Shown one piece after another: positions 1 through 5,101 of a stretch of 5,295 nucleotides of DNA (its first letter is position 1; each line of letters begins with the position of its first letter). Source of the DNA: Chloroflexota bacterium (GTDB taxonomy: Bacteria; Chloroflexota; Dehalococcoidia; SHYM01). The stretch is from contig JACQGV010000131.1 in assembly GCA_016199375.1 (NCBI GenBank), positions 1 to 5,295 on the forward strand, written 5' to 3'. A program made the translations under genes and the position numbers. The notes under the pieces were generated by a model. It saw nothing but the letters and a program-made list of their open reading frames with translations. It was not told the origin of the DNA and did no database searches.

Positions 1-348
1 GGCCACGGCGTCAGTGATACGGTCTGCCCCCACCTCCCGCGGGTTGTCGTAGAGGATGCGCATCCCGGTCTTCACCCCGGCGCCCACCACCAGGGGAGCG
101 GTCCCGAAGTAGGAGCGACAGAGCTCCTCGAACAGCCGGTTCAGCGTCGGGACCGAGCTGCAGAGGGCGATGCCGGTGATGGCCTGGGGGTCTACTCCCC
201 GGTGATGGAATAGGTGGAGGATGACGGCGGCGTACTCGTCCGCGGTGCGGTGCATATCGGTGCTGAGCCTCCAGGTGGCGAGCATGCGCTCGTCCTGGAA
301 GGCGCCCAGCTTACACTCGGTGTTGCCGATGTCTATGGCCAGCAGCAC
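1..348 (-). CDS. coaX: Type III pantothenate kinase (CoaX), N-terminal 116 residues; 3' end outside window
   Basis: The product would phosphorylate pantothenate to 4'-phosphopantothenate with ATP, the first step of CoA synthesis in the cytoplasm. Seen: the N-terminal phosphate-binding motif DIGNT of the ASKHA fold at residues 6-10, the CSSVP segment at 63-67, and the family's most diagnostic stretch, GVKTGMRILYDNPREVGADR, at 91-110. D109 in GADR corresponds to the conserved catalytic-site Asp. Type III enzymes are usually about 250-260 residues, so a little under half is present. The start is a GTG at 348; it puts DIGNT at the usual distance from the N-terminus and has a strong Shine-Dalgarno 6 bases upstream. 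No in-frame ATG lies nearby. Oddity: E11-C12 follow the DIGNT motif where Asn-Thr or Asn-Ile is more common. The reading frame is intact to the edge. A TATAAT promoter lies just upstream, so the gene can be transcribed apart from the transporter gene. Identification is secure from motifs alone. Confidence 0.95.
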   Translation of the reverse strand, partial: MLLAIDIGNTECKLGAFQDERMLATWRLSTDMHRTADEYAAVILHLFHHRGVDPQAITGIALCSSVPTLNRLFEELCRSYFGTAPLVVGAGVKTGMRILYDNPREVGADRITDAVA

Positions 349-354
349 TGCGCA

Positions 355-362
355 CCCTTCCT
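355..362 (-). promoter_or_regulatory. Ribosome binding site of coaX (supports GTG start)
   Basis: On the minus strand this reads AGGAAGGG, followed by 6 bases and then GTG at 348. The match and spacing are typical of a bacterial Shine-Dalgarno and decide in favour of the GTG start. Confidence 0.75.
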
Positions 363-378
363 GGAATACCGTGGGGCA

Positions 379-408
379 ATTATAGCTGGCGCTGCCGAGG
401 ACGGGCAA
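379..408 (-). promoter_or_regulatory. Sigma70-type promoter for coaX
   Basis: On the minus strand a perfect TATAAT (384 to 379) is preceded, after 18 bases, by TTGCCC (408 to 403), a partial match to TTGACA. Transcription would start near 372, giving a leader of about 24 bases that contains the Shine-Dalgarno. In such GC-rich DNA a perfect -10 hexamer in a short intergenic gap is unlikely to be chance, but this is a sequence prediction only. Confidence 0.6.
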
Positions 409-414
409 ATGGGG

Positions 415-431
415 CGCCAGGGGCGCTGGCG
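415..431. repeat. Perfect inverted repeat between transporter gene and coaX promoter
   Basis: CGCCAG (415-420) and CTGGCG (426-431) are perfect reverse complements around a 5-base loop. It lies downstream of the transporter stop (490) and just upstream of the coaX -35 element. Read on the minus strand, the hairpin is followed by CCCCATTTG, which is a poor U-tract, so a Rho-independent terminator is possible but weak. An operator for coaX is an alternative. Short GC-rich inverted repeats also arise by chance. Confidence 0.35.
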
Positions 432-489
432 AGCGCACCCGGACCTCGGGGCCGAAGCCTGCGGCAGGAGCGCCGTGGCGGCCGCGGAG

Positions 490-1941
490 CTAGCTATCGG
501 ACGAGGCGCCCGCCACCGGGGCCGGGGGCCGCGCCGCCAGGGCCGGCAGGGGCTCCCGGCGGAGCTGGGGCAGCAGGGCGCAGGTGACACCAAGGGTGGC
601 GATGGCGGCCATCACGAGGGCATTCTGTTGAAAACCTTGCAGGTAGGCGGCGGGCAGGGCTGCCTCGCCCCTGACGCTGAAGCTGAAGACCAGGGTGGCC
701 AGGGAGACCGCCAGGCCATGCCCCAGCTGGGTGCTGGTCGCCAGCAGGCCCGAGGCGAAGCCTCGCCCCTCGGGCCCCACCATGTTCATCACCATGGTGT
801 TGTTGGGGGTGAGGAAGAAGGCTGAGCCGATACTCTGGAGGATGCCGATCCCCAGGACCACTGTGTACCCGAGCCCCGACCCCGACAGCCCGAGGAGGAC
901 GAACCCCAGGGCTACAAAAGAGAGGGAAGCTGGGGTCAGAAGCCGGAAGCGAGTGCGGTCGTAGACCATCCCACTGATGGGCCCCAGCACCACGCTGAAG
1001 ATGAGGATGCCGATGATGAGGCCGGCGGTGTGCCGCGGCGTCAGCAGCAGCCCCTTCTCCGTGAGAACCGGAAAGAGGAAGAAGGACGCCATCATGGTCA
1101 TGTGAAGGGTGGTGTTGGCGCTGATGGCAAGGGTGAAGCGGCCCTGCCGCAGGTAGCCGAACTCGATGATGGGATGGGGCGAGCGCAGCTCCACCCAGAG
1201 GAAGGCCAGGAGACAGGCCAGGGCCACTCCCTGCATCGAGGTGTGCCAGGCGAAGCCATCCTGGAAGGTATCCTCTCCGCCGTGGAAGTGGTTCAGGGAG
1301 AGGGAGAAGGCCAGCAGGGCGGCGAACAGGAGCACGCCGCCGGCGAGGTCGAGCCTCCGGGGCCGCTGGCGCGCCGGCTCAGCGCCCGCCGCCAGGGCGG
1401 CGGCCAGGCCCAGCCCCGCCAGGGGCACGGCAGAGAAGAATACCCAGCGCCAGTTCAGCGTTTCCACGAAGACCACCGCGAAGAAGGCGCCGATGACCGC
1501 CGCCAGGGACGCCGCCATCCCGACCAGGCCCACCGCCTTCCCGCGGCCGCCCTCGCCCACGGCCTCGGCCACGATGGCGAGGCTCGTGCCCGCCATGAGG
1601 GCGCCTCCAAATCCCTGGAGGGCCCGTGCCCCGATAAGCTGGGGGGCGCTCTGAGCGAGGCCGCCGCCCAGGGCCGCCAGGGCGTATAGGGCCAGCCCGA
1701 TGGTGAAGACGCGCCGGTGTCCATAAGCATCGCCCAGGCGGCCGGCGATGAGCAGGAAGCCGACGATGGTGATGAGGTAGGCGGAGAGGACCCAGCCGGC
1801 CAGGGTGACCGGCGCCTGGAGGCCGTCGGCGATGGAGGGGAGGATGGCCGAGACGGGGCTCAGGCCGTAGCTGACCAGGAAGGTGCCTATGGCTGCGGTG
1901 AGCAGCGGCAGGGCAGGGGAGCTACGGACAGCGCGGGCCAC
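490..1941 (-). CDS. MFS transporter, DHA2 (EmrB/QacA-like) 14-helix drug-efflux family
   Basis: A 483-residue inner-membrane secondary transporter, probably proton-driven; the substrate cannot be told from sequence. Seen: about fourteen hydrophobic segments (roughly 11-33, 47-67, 78-98, 104-125, 134-158, 168-188, 199-215, 235-251, 268-292, 304-326, 334-352, 358-378, 394-421, 438-458). MFS motif A is GRLGDAYGHRR at 67-77. Motif B is RALQG at 106-110. NWRWVFF at 163-169 is the usual DHA2 signature after helix 5-6. A DHA2-like late segment (FLTPNNTMVMN, 376-386) precedes GRGFASGLL. Length fits the family. Oddity: the GPxxGG of motif C at the end of helix 5 is replaced by GAFFAV (151-156), so the motif that marks drug/proton antiporters is degenerate. 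The C-terminal tail (about 460-483) is Ala/Pro-rich. The start is a GTG at 1941 with AGGAG 6 bases upstream. The gene has its own promoter and sits between cofactor genes with no evident functional tie. Family assignment is firm; a drug-export role is inference. Confidence 0.9.
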   Translation of the reverse strand: MARAVRSSPALPLLTAAIGTFLVSYGLSPVSAILPSIADGLQAPVTLAGWVLSAYLITIVGFLLIAGRLGDAYGHRRVFTIGLALYALAALGGGLAQSAPQLIGARALQGFGGALMAGTSLAIVAEAVGEGGRGKAVGLVGMAASLAAVIGAFFAVVFVETLNWRWVFFSAVPLAGLGLAAALAAGAEPARQRPRRLDLAGGVLLFAALLAFSLSLNHFHGGEDTFQDGFAWHTSMQGVALACLLAFLWVELRSPHPIIEFGYLRQGRFTLAISANTTLHMTMMASFFLFPVLTEKGLLLTPRHTAGLIIGILIFSVVLGPISGMVYDRTRFRLLTPASLSFVALGFVLLGLSGSGLGYTVVLGIGILQSIGSAFFLTPNNTMVMNMVGPEGRGFASGLLATSTQLGHGLAVSLATLVFSFSVRGEAALPAAYLQGFQQNALVMAAIATLGVTCALLPQLRREPLPALAARPPAPVAGASSDS

Positions 1942-1947
1942 TTCACA

Positions 1948-1952
1948 CTCCT
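1948..1952 (-). promoter_or_regulatory. Ribosome binding site of the MFS gene (supports GTG start)
   Basis: The minus strand reads AGGAG, then 6 bases, then GTG at 1941. It lies within the short leader expected from the TATAAT at 1980-1975, so promoter, ribosome site and start agree. Confidence 0.7.
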
Positions 1953-1974
1953 ATCCGGCGGAGCCAGTGTGCCT

Positions 1975-1983
1975 ATTATACCA
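1975..1983 (-). promoter_or_regulatory. Extended -10 promoter for the MFS gene
   Basis: The minus strand reads TGGTATAAT (1983 to 1975), a perfect -10 with the TGn extension. No recognisable -35 occurs at 16-18 bases, as is tolerated by extended -10 promoters. Transcription would start near 1968, leaving a leader of about 27 bases. The region where a -35 would fall lies inside the repeat-like segment at 1985-2021. Confidence 0.6.
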
Positions 1984-1984
1984 A

Positions 1985-2021
1985 GGCCCCTGCCGCTTCG
2001 GCTGCGCTCAGGGCAGGCTCC
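1985..2021. repeat. Short dispersed-repeat-like segment with inverted ends
   Basis: The plus strand contains CTTCGGCTGCGCTCAGGGCA (1996-2015) followed by GGCTC. This closely resembles a short dispersed repeat (core CTTCGACTGCGCTCAGGACA) that I recall from many Chloroflexota and other environmental genomes; its spurious translations contain strings such as CPERSRS. CCTGCC (1989-1994) and GGCAGG (2012-2017) form a 6-base stem with a 17-base loop. It lies in the gap between the nnr stop and the MFS start. Only one copy is in the window, so its repeat status rests on recognition, not on a comparison here. Confidence 0.5.
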
Positions 2022-2109
2022 GGGTGGATTCAGCATCTCTGGGCGGGCGGGTGGGAGAGCGACATTCGAGGCCAGCAAGCGGCACGCAGGGCAGGTCTTG
2101 AAAGGGCCT

Positions 2110-3669
2110 CTAGCTCTCTTTGACCTGGCGGATGGCCAGAGGGAGCTCGGGCAGGAGGTCGCCGGCCACCATGCCGGCGTCACCCAGGCGCTCCTTGACC
2201 CGCTCGCCGGCCAGGCCGTGGAGGTAGACTCCACAGATGGCGGCCTCGAAGGGGCGCAGCCCCTGGGCCACCAGTCCGGCGATGGCGCCGGAGAGGACGT
2301 CGCCGGTCCCGGCGGTGGCGAGCCCCGGGTTGGCGAAGGGGCTGATGGCCGCCCGGCCCTGAGGCTCCGCCACCACAGTGTAGGCGCCCTTGAGGACGAC
2401 CACGGCGTGCCAGCGGGCGGCGGCCTCCTGGGCCACGGCCAGCCGCCGGCGCTGTACCTCCTCGACGGGGCATTTCAGGAGCCGCGCCATCTCCCCGGGG
2501 TGAGGCGTCAGGATGGCCTCGCGCTCCAGGTCCTCCCACCAGTTCTTGGTGTTGGCCAGGGTGTTGAGGGCGTCGGCGTCTATGACGACCGCCGGGGTCA
2601 GATTGATGGGGAGGGAGAGCAGGGAGGCGATGACGAACTCCTGGGCAGGGCCGCGCTGGGTGAGGCCGGGGCCGATGAGGAGGCACTCGTAGCCCTCCAG
2701 GTTGGCGTGCAGGCGCCGCACCGCCTCCGGCCCCACTATCCCCGGCTCGGCCTCGGGGAGAGGGACGTAGGTGACCTCCGTCAGCTTGGAGGCCAGGATG
2801 GGCAGGAGGTGTTCGCCAGCGGCCAGGGTGACCAAGCCGGCGCCCACCCGGGTGGCTGCGGCCGCGGCCAGGTAGGCGGCGCCGACGAAGTTGTGGGAGC
2901 CCGCCGCCACCATGGCCTTGCCGAAGGTGCCCTTGTTGGCGCCCAGGGGCCGGCGGGGCAGCATCCCCCGCGCCAGCTCGGGCGTGATGAGGTCAACCGG
3001 GAAGTCGGCCACTTCGTTCGGTGGTATCCCGATGTCCACGATGGCCAGGCGCCCCACCTTCTCGGCGCCCGGGAGCTGGAACAGGCCGAGCTTGGGGCAG
3101 CCCAGGGTCACGGTGATGTCGGCGGCGGGCGTGGCGGGGTCCACGGCCCCGCTGTCACAGTCCAGCCCGCTGGGCAGGTCAAGGGCGAAGACCAGCAGGG
3201 AGGGTCGGCTGGCCTTGGCCTGGGCCAGCCGCTCCAGGGCCGCCTTCAGGAGCCCCTCCAGGGGACGTGCCTGGCCTGTCCCCAGGACGGCGTCCACCAC
3301 CAGGTCGGCGGTGGCTAGGAGGCCCTCCAGCGTCGCCAGGGCAGGGTCGTCGTCGCCTGGCGTCGTCTCGACGCCAGAGTCCAGGGCCAAGGCGAAGTTG
3401 GGATCCGAGCGGTCGCGGCGCCGGAGCAAGTAGGCCGCCACCTGGGCGCCCCATTCCTTCAGATGACGCGCGCACACCAGGCCGTCGCCCCCGTTGTTGC
3501 CGGGCCCCACCAGCACCAGCGCGCGCAGGCCATCCACCGTAGTGAGAGAGCGACGGACCTCCTCGGCCACGGCCAGCCCGGCGTTGTCCATGAGGACGCT
3601 GGGGGGCAGGCCGACCTCTGCTGAGCGCTCCTCGGCCAGGCGCATCTGCGCGGCGGTGACGACCTTCAT
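2110..3669 (-). CDS. nnr: Bifunctional NAD(P)H-hydrate epimerase / ADP- or ATP-dependent NAD(P)H-hydrate dehydratase
   Basis: This 519-residue fusion repairs NADHX and NADPHX, damaged hydrates of the reduced coenzymes: the N-terminal YjeF domain epimerises the R and S forms and the C-terminal ribokinase-like domain dehydrates the S form using ADP (or ATP). Seen in the N-domain (about 1-230): GPGNNGGDG at 55-63, DAVLGTG at 126-132, DLPSGLD at 164-170 with the catalytic Asp at 164, and VDIGIP at 211-216. Seen in the C-domain (about 235-515): KGTFGKAMVAAGS at 246-258, VIDADALN at 362-369, LTPHPGEM at 387-394, VLKG at 425-428 and NPGLATAGTGDVLSG at 447-461, whose GTGD holds the catalytic Asp 457. 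All key motifs are intact and length is normal. The ATG at 3669 overlaps the acpS stop (ATGA) and has GAGG 5 bases upstream, so translation is probably coupled. Adjacency to acpS is common across bacteria. Identification is secure. Confidence 0.97.
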   Translation of the reverse strand: MKVVTAAQMRLAEERSAEVGLPPSVLMDNAGLAVAEEVRRSLTTVDGLRALVLVGPGNNGGDGLVCARHLKEWGAQVAAYLLRRRDRSDPNFALALDSGVETTPGDDDPALATLEGLLATADLVVDAVLGTGQARPLEGLLKAALERLAQAKASRPSLLVFALDLPSGLDCDSGAVDPATPAADITVTLGCPKLGLFQLPGAEKVGRLAIVDIGIPPNEVADFPVDLITPELARGMLPRRPLGANKGTFGKAMVAAGSHNFVGAAYLAAAAATRVGAGLVTLAAGEHLLPILASKLTEVTYVPLPEAEPGIVGPEAVRRLHANLEGYECLLIGPGLTQRGPAQEFVIASLLSLPINLTPAVVIDADALNTLANTKNWWEDLEREAILTPHPGEMARLLKCPVEEVQRRRLAVAQEAAARWHAVVVLKGAYTVVAEPQGRAAISPFANPGLATAGTGDVLSGAIAGLVAQGLRPFEAAICGVYLHGLAGERVKERLGDAGMVAGDLLPELPLAIRQVKES

Positions 3670-4052
3670 GGCCGCCTCGTCTCCTCTACCGCCCCGACCA
3701 CTGAGGCCAGGGCGTAGTGATCGGAATGGGTCAGGCTGAGGGCTAGCTCGGTGATGCCCAGGGCCCGGGCCCGGCTTTGGGCCCGGCCGTGGAGCTGCAA
3801 GGCAGGGGCGCGCCCGCGCTGCCGCAGCACCTCCACCTCTCGCCAGCCCACGCCCCGGATGCCGGTGCCCAGGGCCTTCATGACCGCCTCTTTAGCAGCG
3901 AAGCGGCTGGCCAGCTGGGGCGCGCGACCCCGGCAATAGGCGATCTCCTGAGTGGTGTAGATGCGGTTAAGGAAGCGCTCACCCCAGCGCTCCAGCACCC
4001 GCCGGATGCGAGGGACCTCCACAATATCTATGCCTACCACGTGGCTGGCCAT
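3666..4052 (-). CDS. acpS: Holo-[acyl-carrier-protein] synthase
   Basis: The enzyme moves 4'-phosphopantetheine from CoA to a serine of apo-ACP, activating it for fatty acid synthesis in the cytoplasm. Seen in 128 residues: GIDIVEVPRI at 7-16 with the Mg-binding Asp 9; SRFAAKEAVMKALG at 49-62 with Glu 55, the second metal/CoA ligand; and the C-terminal SLTHSDHYALASV strand at 106-118. Length is typical of AcpS (about 120-130), which works as a trimer. The ATG at 4052 begins 10 bases after the metF stop. Its Shine-Dalgarno is poor (GGCGG at 4059-4055), so expression probably depends on translation continuing from metF. The 3' end overlaps nnr by 4 bases. No promoter is visible between metF and acpS. 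A Sfp-type transferase is ruled out by size and motifs. Confidence 0.97.
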   Translation of the reverse strand: MASHVVGIDIVEVPRIRRVLERWGERFLNRIYTTQEIAYCRGRAPQLASRFAAKEAVMKALGTGIRGVGWREVEVLRQRGRAPALQLHGRAQSRARALGITELALSLTHSDHYALASVVGAVEETRRP

Positions 4053-4062
4053 GACCGCCGGG

Positions 4063-4950
4063 CTAGGTGGCTGGCTTGGTGCGGACCCCAGCGGCCTTCA
4101 GGATCTCGGGGATCAGGGGCTCCCAGCCGATGGCCATGATGTGCACCCCTTGGCAGAAGGGCTTGACTGCAACGATCAGACGGGCGGTGCTCTCGACACA
4201 CTGGCGTTTCTTGTCGGGAGCGGCGTCCATCTCCTGGATGAGGGCCTCCGGCACCTTGATGCCATAGACATGCTCGTTCATGAAACGGGCCTGTTTCCCG
4301 GACTTCACCAGCACTAGCCCCGCCAGGACGGGGGCCTTCAGCCGGTGCGCCCGCTCCATGAACCGGGCGAGGAGGGCGGCGTCGAAGACCGCCTGGGTCT
4401 GGAAAAACTGGGCGCCAGCCTCGAGCTTCTTTTCCATGCTCACCAGCTGGGGCTCCATGGGCTCCACGGCGGGGCTCACGGCGGCGGCGAGGAAGAATTT
4501 GGGGGCCCCTTCTAGCGGCCGTCCCGCCAGGCTCTGCCCTTTCTCCAGGAGCTTCGCGGTCTGGAGCAGCGCCAGGGAGTCCAGGTCGAAGACGGGCTTG
4601 GCGTCAGGATGGTCCCCGGCCGTCACCGGGTCCCCCGTCAGGCAGAGGACGTTCTCTATCCCCAGGGCGTACGCGCTCAGGAGGTCCGACTGGAGGGCGA
4701 TCCGGTTGCGGTCGCGGGTGGTCATCTGCAGGATGGGCTCCAGGCCGGCGTCCCTGATGAGGTGGCAGAGGCTCAGGGAGCCGAGGCTCATCATGGCGCT
4801 CTGCTGGTCGGTCACGTTGACCGCATCGACCCAGGGCTTCAGGAGCTTGGCCGTCTGCAGCGCCTTGCTGGTGTCCACACCTTTAGGGGGGACGATCTCT
4901 GCGGTTACGACGAAGTTGCCCGCCTTGAGCTTCTGTTCTAGCTGGCTCAT
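4063..4950 (-). CDS. metF: 5,10-methylenetetrahydrofolate reductase
   Basis: The protein is a flavin-dependent TIM barrel that reduces 5,10-methylene-THF to 5-methyl-THF, which feeds methionine synthesis or, in some anaerobes, the methyl branch of the Wood-Ljungdahl pathway. Seen in 295 residues: AEIVPPKG at 17-24, whose Glu 18 matches the catalytic Glu 28 of the E. coli enzyme; NVTDQQSA at 45-52; TTRDRNRIALQSDLLSA at 77-93; LTGDP at 104-108, whose Asp 107 matches Asp 120; FFQTQAVFD at 182-190, whose Gln 186 matches Gln 183; and GVHIMAIGWE at 268-277. Length is normal. The RDRNRIALQSDLL form belongs to the subtype I associate with acetogens and Chloroflexota rather than E. coli-type MetF; no MetV-like partner gene is in the window. 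The ATG at 4950 has GAGGTGG at 4958-4952. It is the first gene of the run with acpS and nnr and diverges from folD. The reductase family is firm; the electron donor is not determined. Confidence 0.93.
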   Translation of the reverse strand: MSQLEQKLKAGNFVVTAEIVPPKGVDTSKALQTAKLLKPWVDAVNVTDQQSAMMSLGSLSLCHLIRDAGLEPILQMTTRDRNRIALQSDLLSAYALGIENVLCLTGDPVTAGDHPDAKPVFDLDSLALLQTAKLLEKGQSLAGRPLEGAPKFFLAAAVSPAVEPMEPQLVSMEKKLEAGAQFFQTQAVFDAALLARFMERAHRLKAPVLAGLVLVKSGKQARFMNEHVYGIKVPEALIQEMDAAPDKKRQCVESTARLIVAVKPFCQGVHIMAIGWEPLIPEILKAAGVRTKPAT

Positions 4951-4990
4951 ACCACCTCAATTTCAGAAGAGTGGATGCAAGGCGGCTGGC

Positions 4991-4999
4991 ATTATAGCA
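4991..4999 (-). promoter_or_regulatory. Extended -10 promoter for metF-acpS-nnr
   Basis: The minus strand reads TGCTATAAT (4999 to 4991), a perfect -10 with the TGn extension. No good -35 is seen; the expected region is GC-only sequence. Transcription would begin near 4984, about 34 bases before the metF start. An inverted repeat (5002-5016) lies immediately upstream. Confidence 0.6.
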
Positions 5000-5001
5000 C
5001 A

Positions 5002-5016
5002 GGGCCAGCCTGGCCC
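5002..5016. repeat. Perfect 6-3-6 inverted repeat in the metF/folD divergent region, candidate operator
   Basis: GGGCCA (5002-5007) and TGGCCC (5011-5016) are perfect reverse complements separated by GCC. The dyad covers about -18 to -32 of the predicted metF transcript and about -50 to -64 of the predicted folD transcript, a position from which a dimeric regulator could affect both. Regulator binding is inference; the dyad itself is plain in the sequence. Confidence 0.4.
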
Positions 5017-5050
5017 CGCCCCAGCTATTGAGAGGGTGGACCTGGGGCTT

Positions 5051-5059
5051 TGATACAAT
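5051..5059 (+). promoter_or_regulatory. Extended -10 promoter for folD
   Basis: TGATACAAT (5051-5059) is a five-of-six -10 hexamer (TACAAT) with a TGn extension. TTGAGA at 5028-5033 resembles a -35, but its 20-base spacing is long, so the extended -10 probably carries the activity. Transcription would start near 5066, about 36 bases before the ATG. Confidence 0.5.
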
Positions 5060-5101
5060 GGCGCCTGGCACTGAGGCATCCACTGGAGGGAGGAGTACTT
5101 T

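Noticed and set aside
214..1689. Several long plus-strand open frames (for example 214-825 and 1030-1689)
   Set aside because: They are antisense to coaX and the MFS gene, have low-complexity compositions and no recognisable motifs; the minus-strand frames encode clear protein families.
2009..2095. Direct repeat CAGGGCAGG at 2009-2017 and 2087-2095 as a target-site duplication of a mobile element
   Set aside because: The enclosed 69 bases contain no transposase or terminal repeats, and a 9-base GC-rich match is plausible by chance.
2068..2110. GAGGCC (2068-2073) and GGCCTC (2105-2110) as a terminator after nnr
   Set aside because: The arms are 31 bases apart, the right arm touches the nnr stop codon, and no U-tract follows on the minus strand.
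1887..2234. A 115-codon minus-strand frame containing a CPERSRSG string
   Set aside because: The string is the usual mistranslation of the repeat-like segment at 1985-2021; the frame overlaps the ends of both nnr and the MFS gene in the wrong phase.
1717..3318. A 533-codon open frame on the plus strand, longer than the nnr gene it lies against
   Set aside because: It runs antisense to nnr and the MFS gene, is rich in Gly, Gln, His and Asp as expected from a shadow of GC-rich coding DNA, and shows no domain. The opposite strand has two genes with intact family motifs.
3666..3669. Four-base overlap of acpS and nnr as a possible frameshift or error
   Set aside because: ATGA overlaps are ordinary translational coupling; both proteins have complete termini and normal lengths.
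4280..5053. A 257-codon open frame on the plus strand
   Set aside because: It is antisense to metF, whose catalytic residues and family motifs are all present on the minus strand, and it runs through the divergent promoter region.
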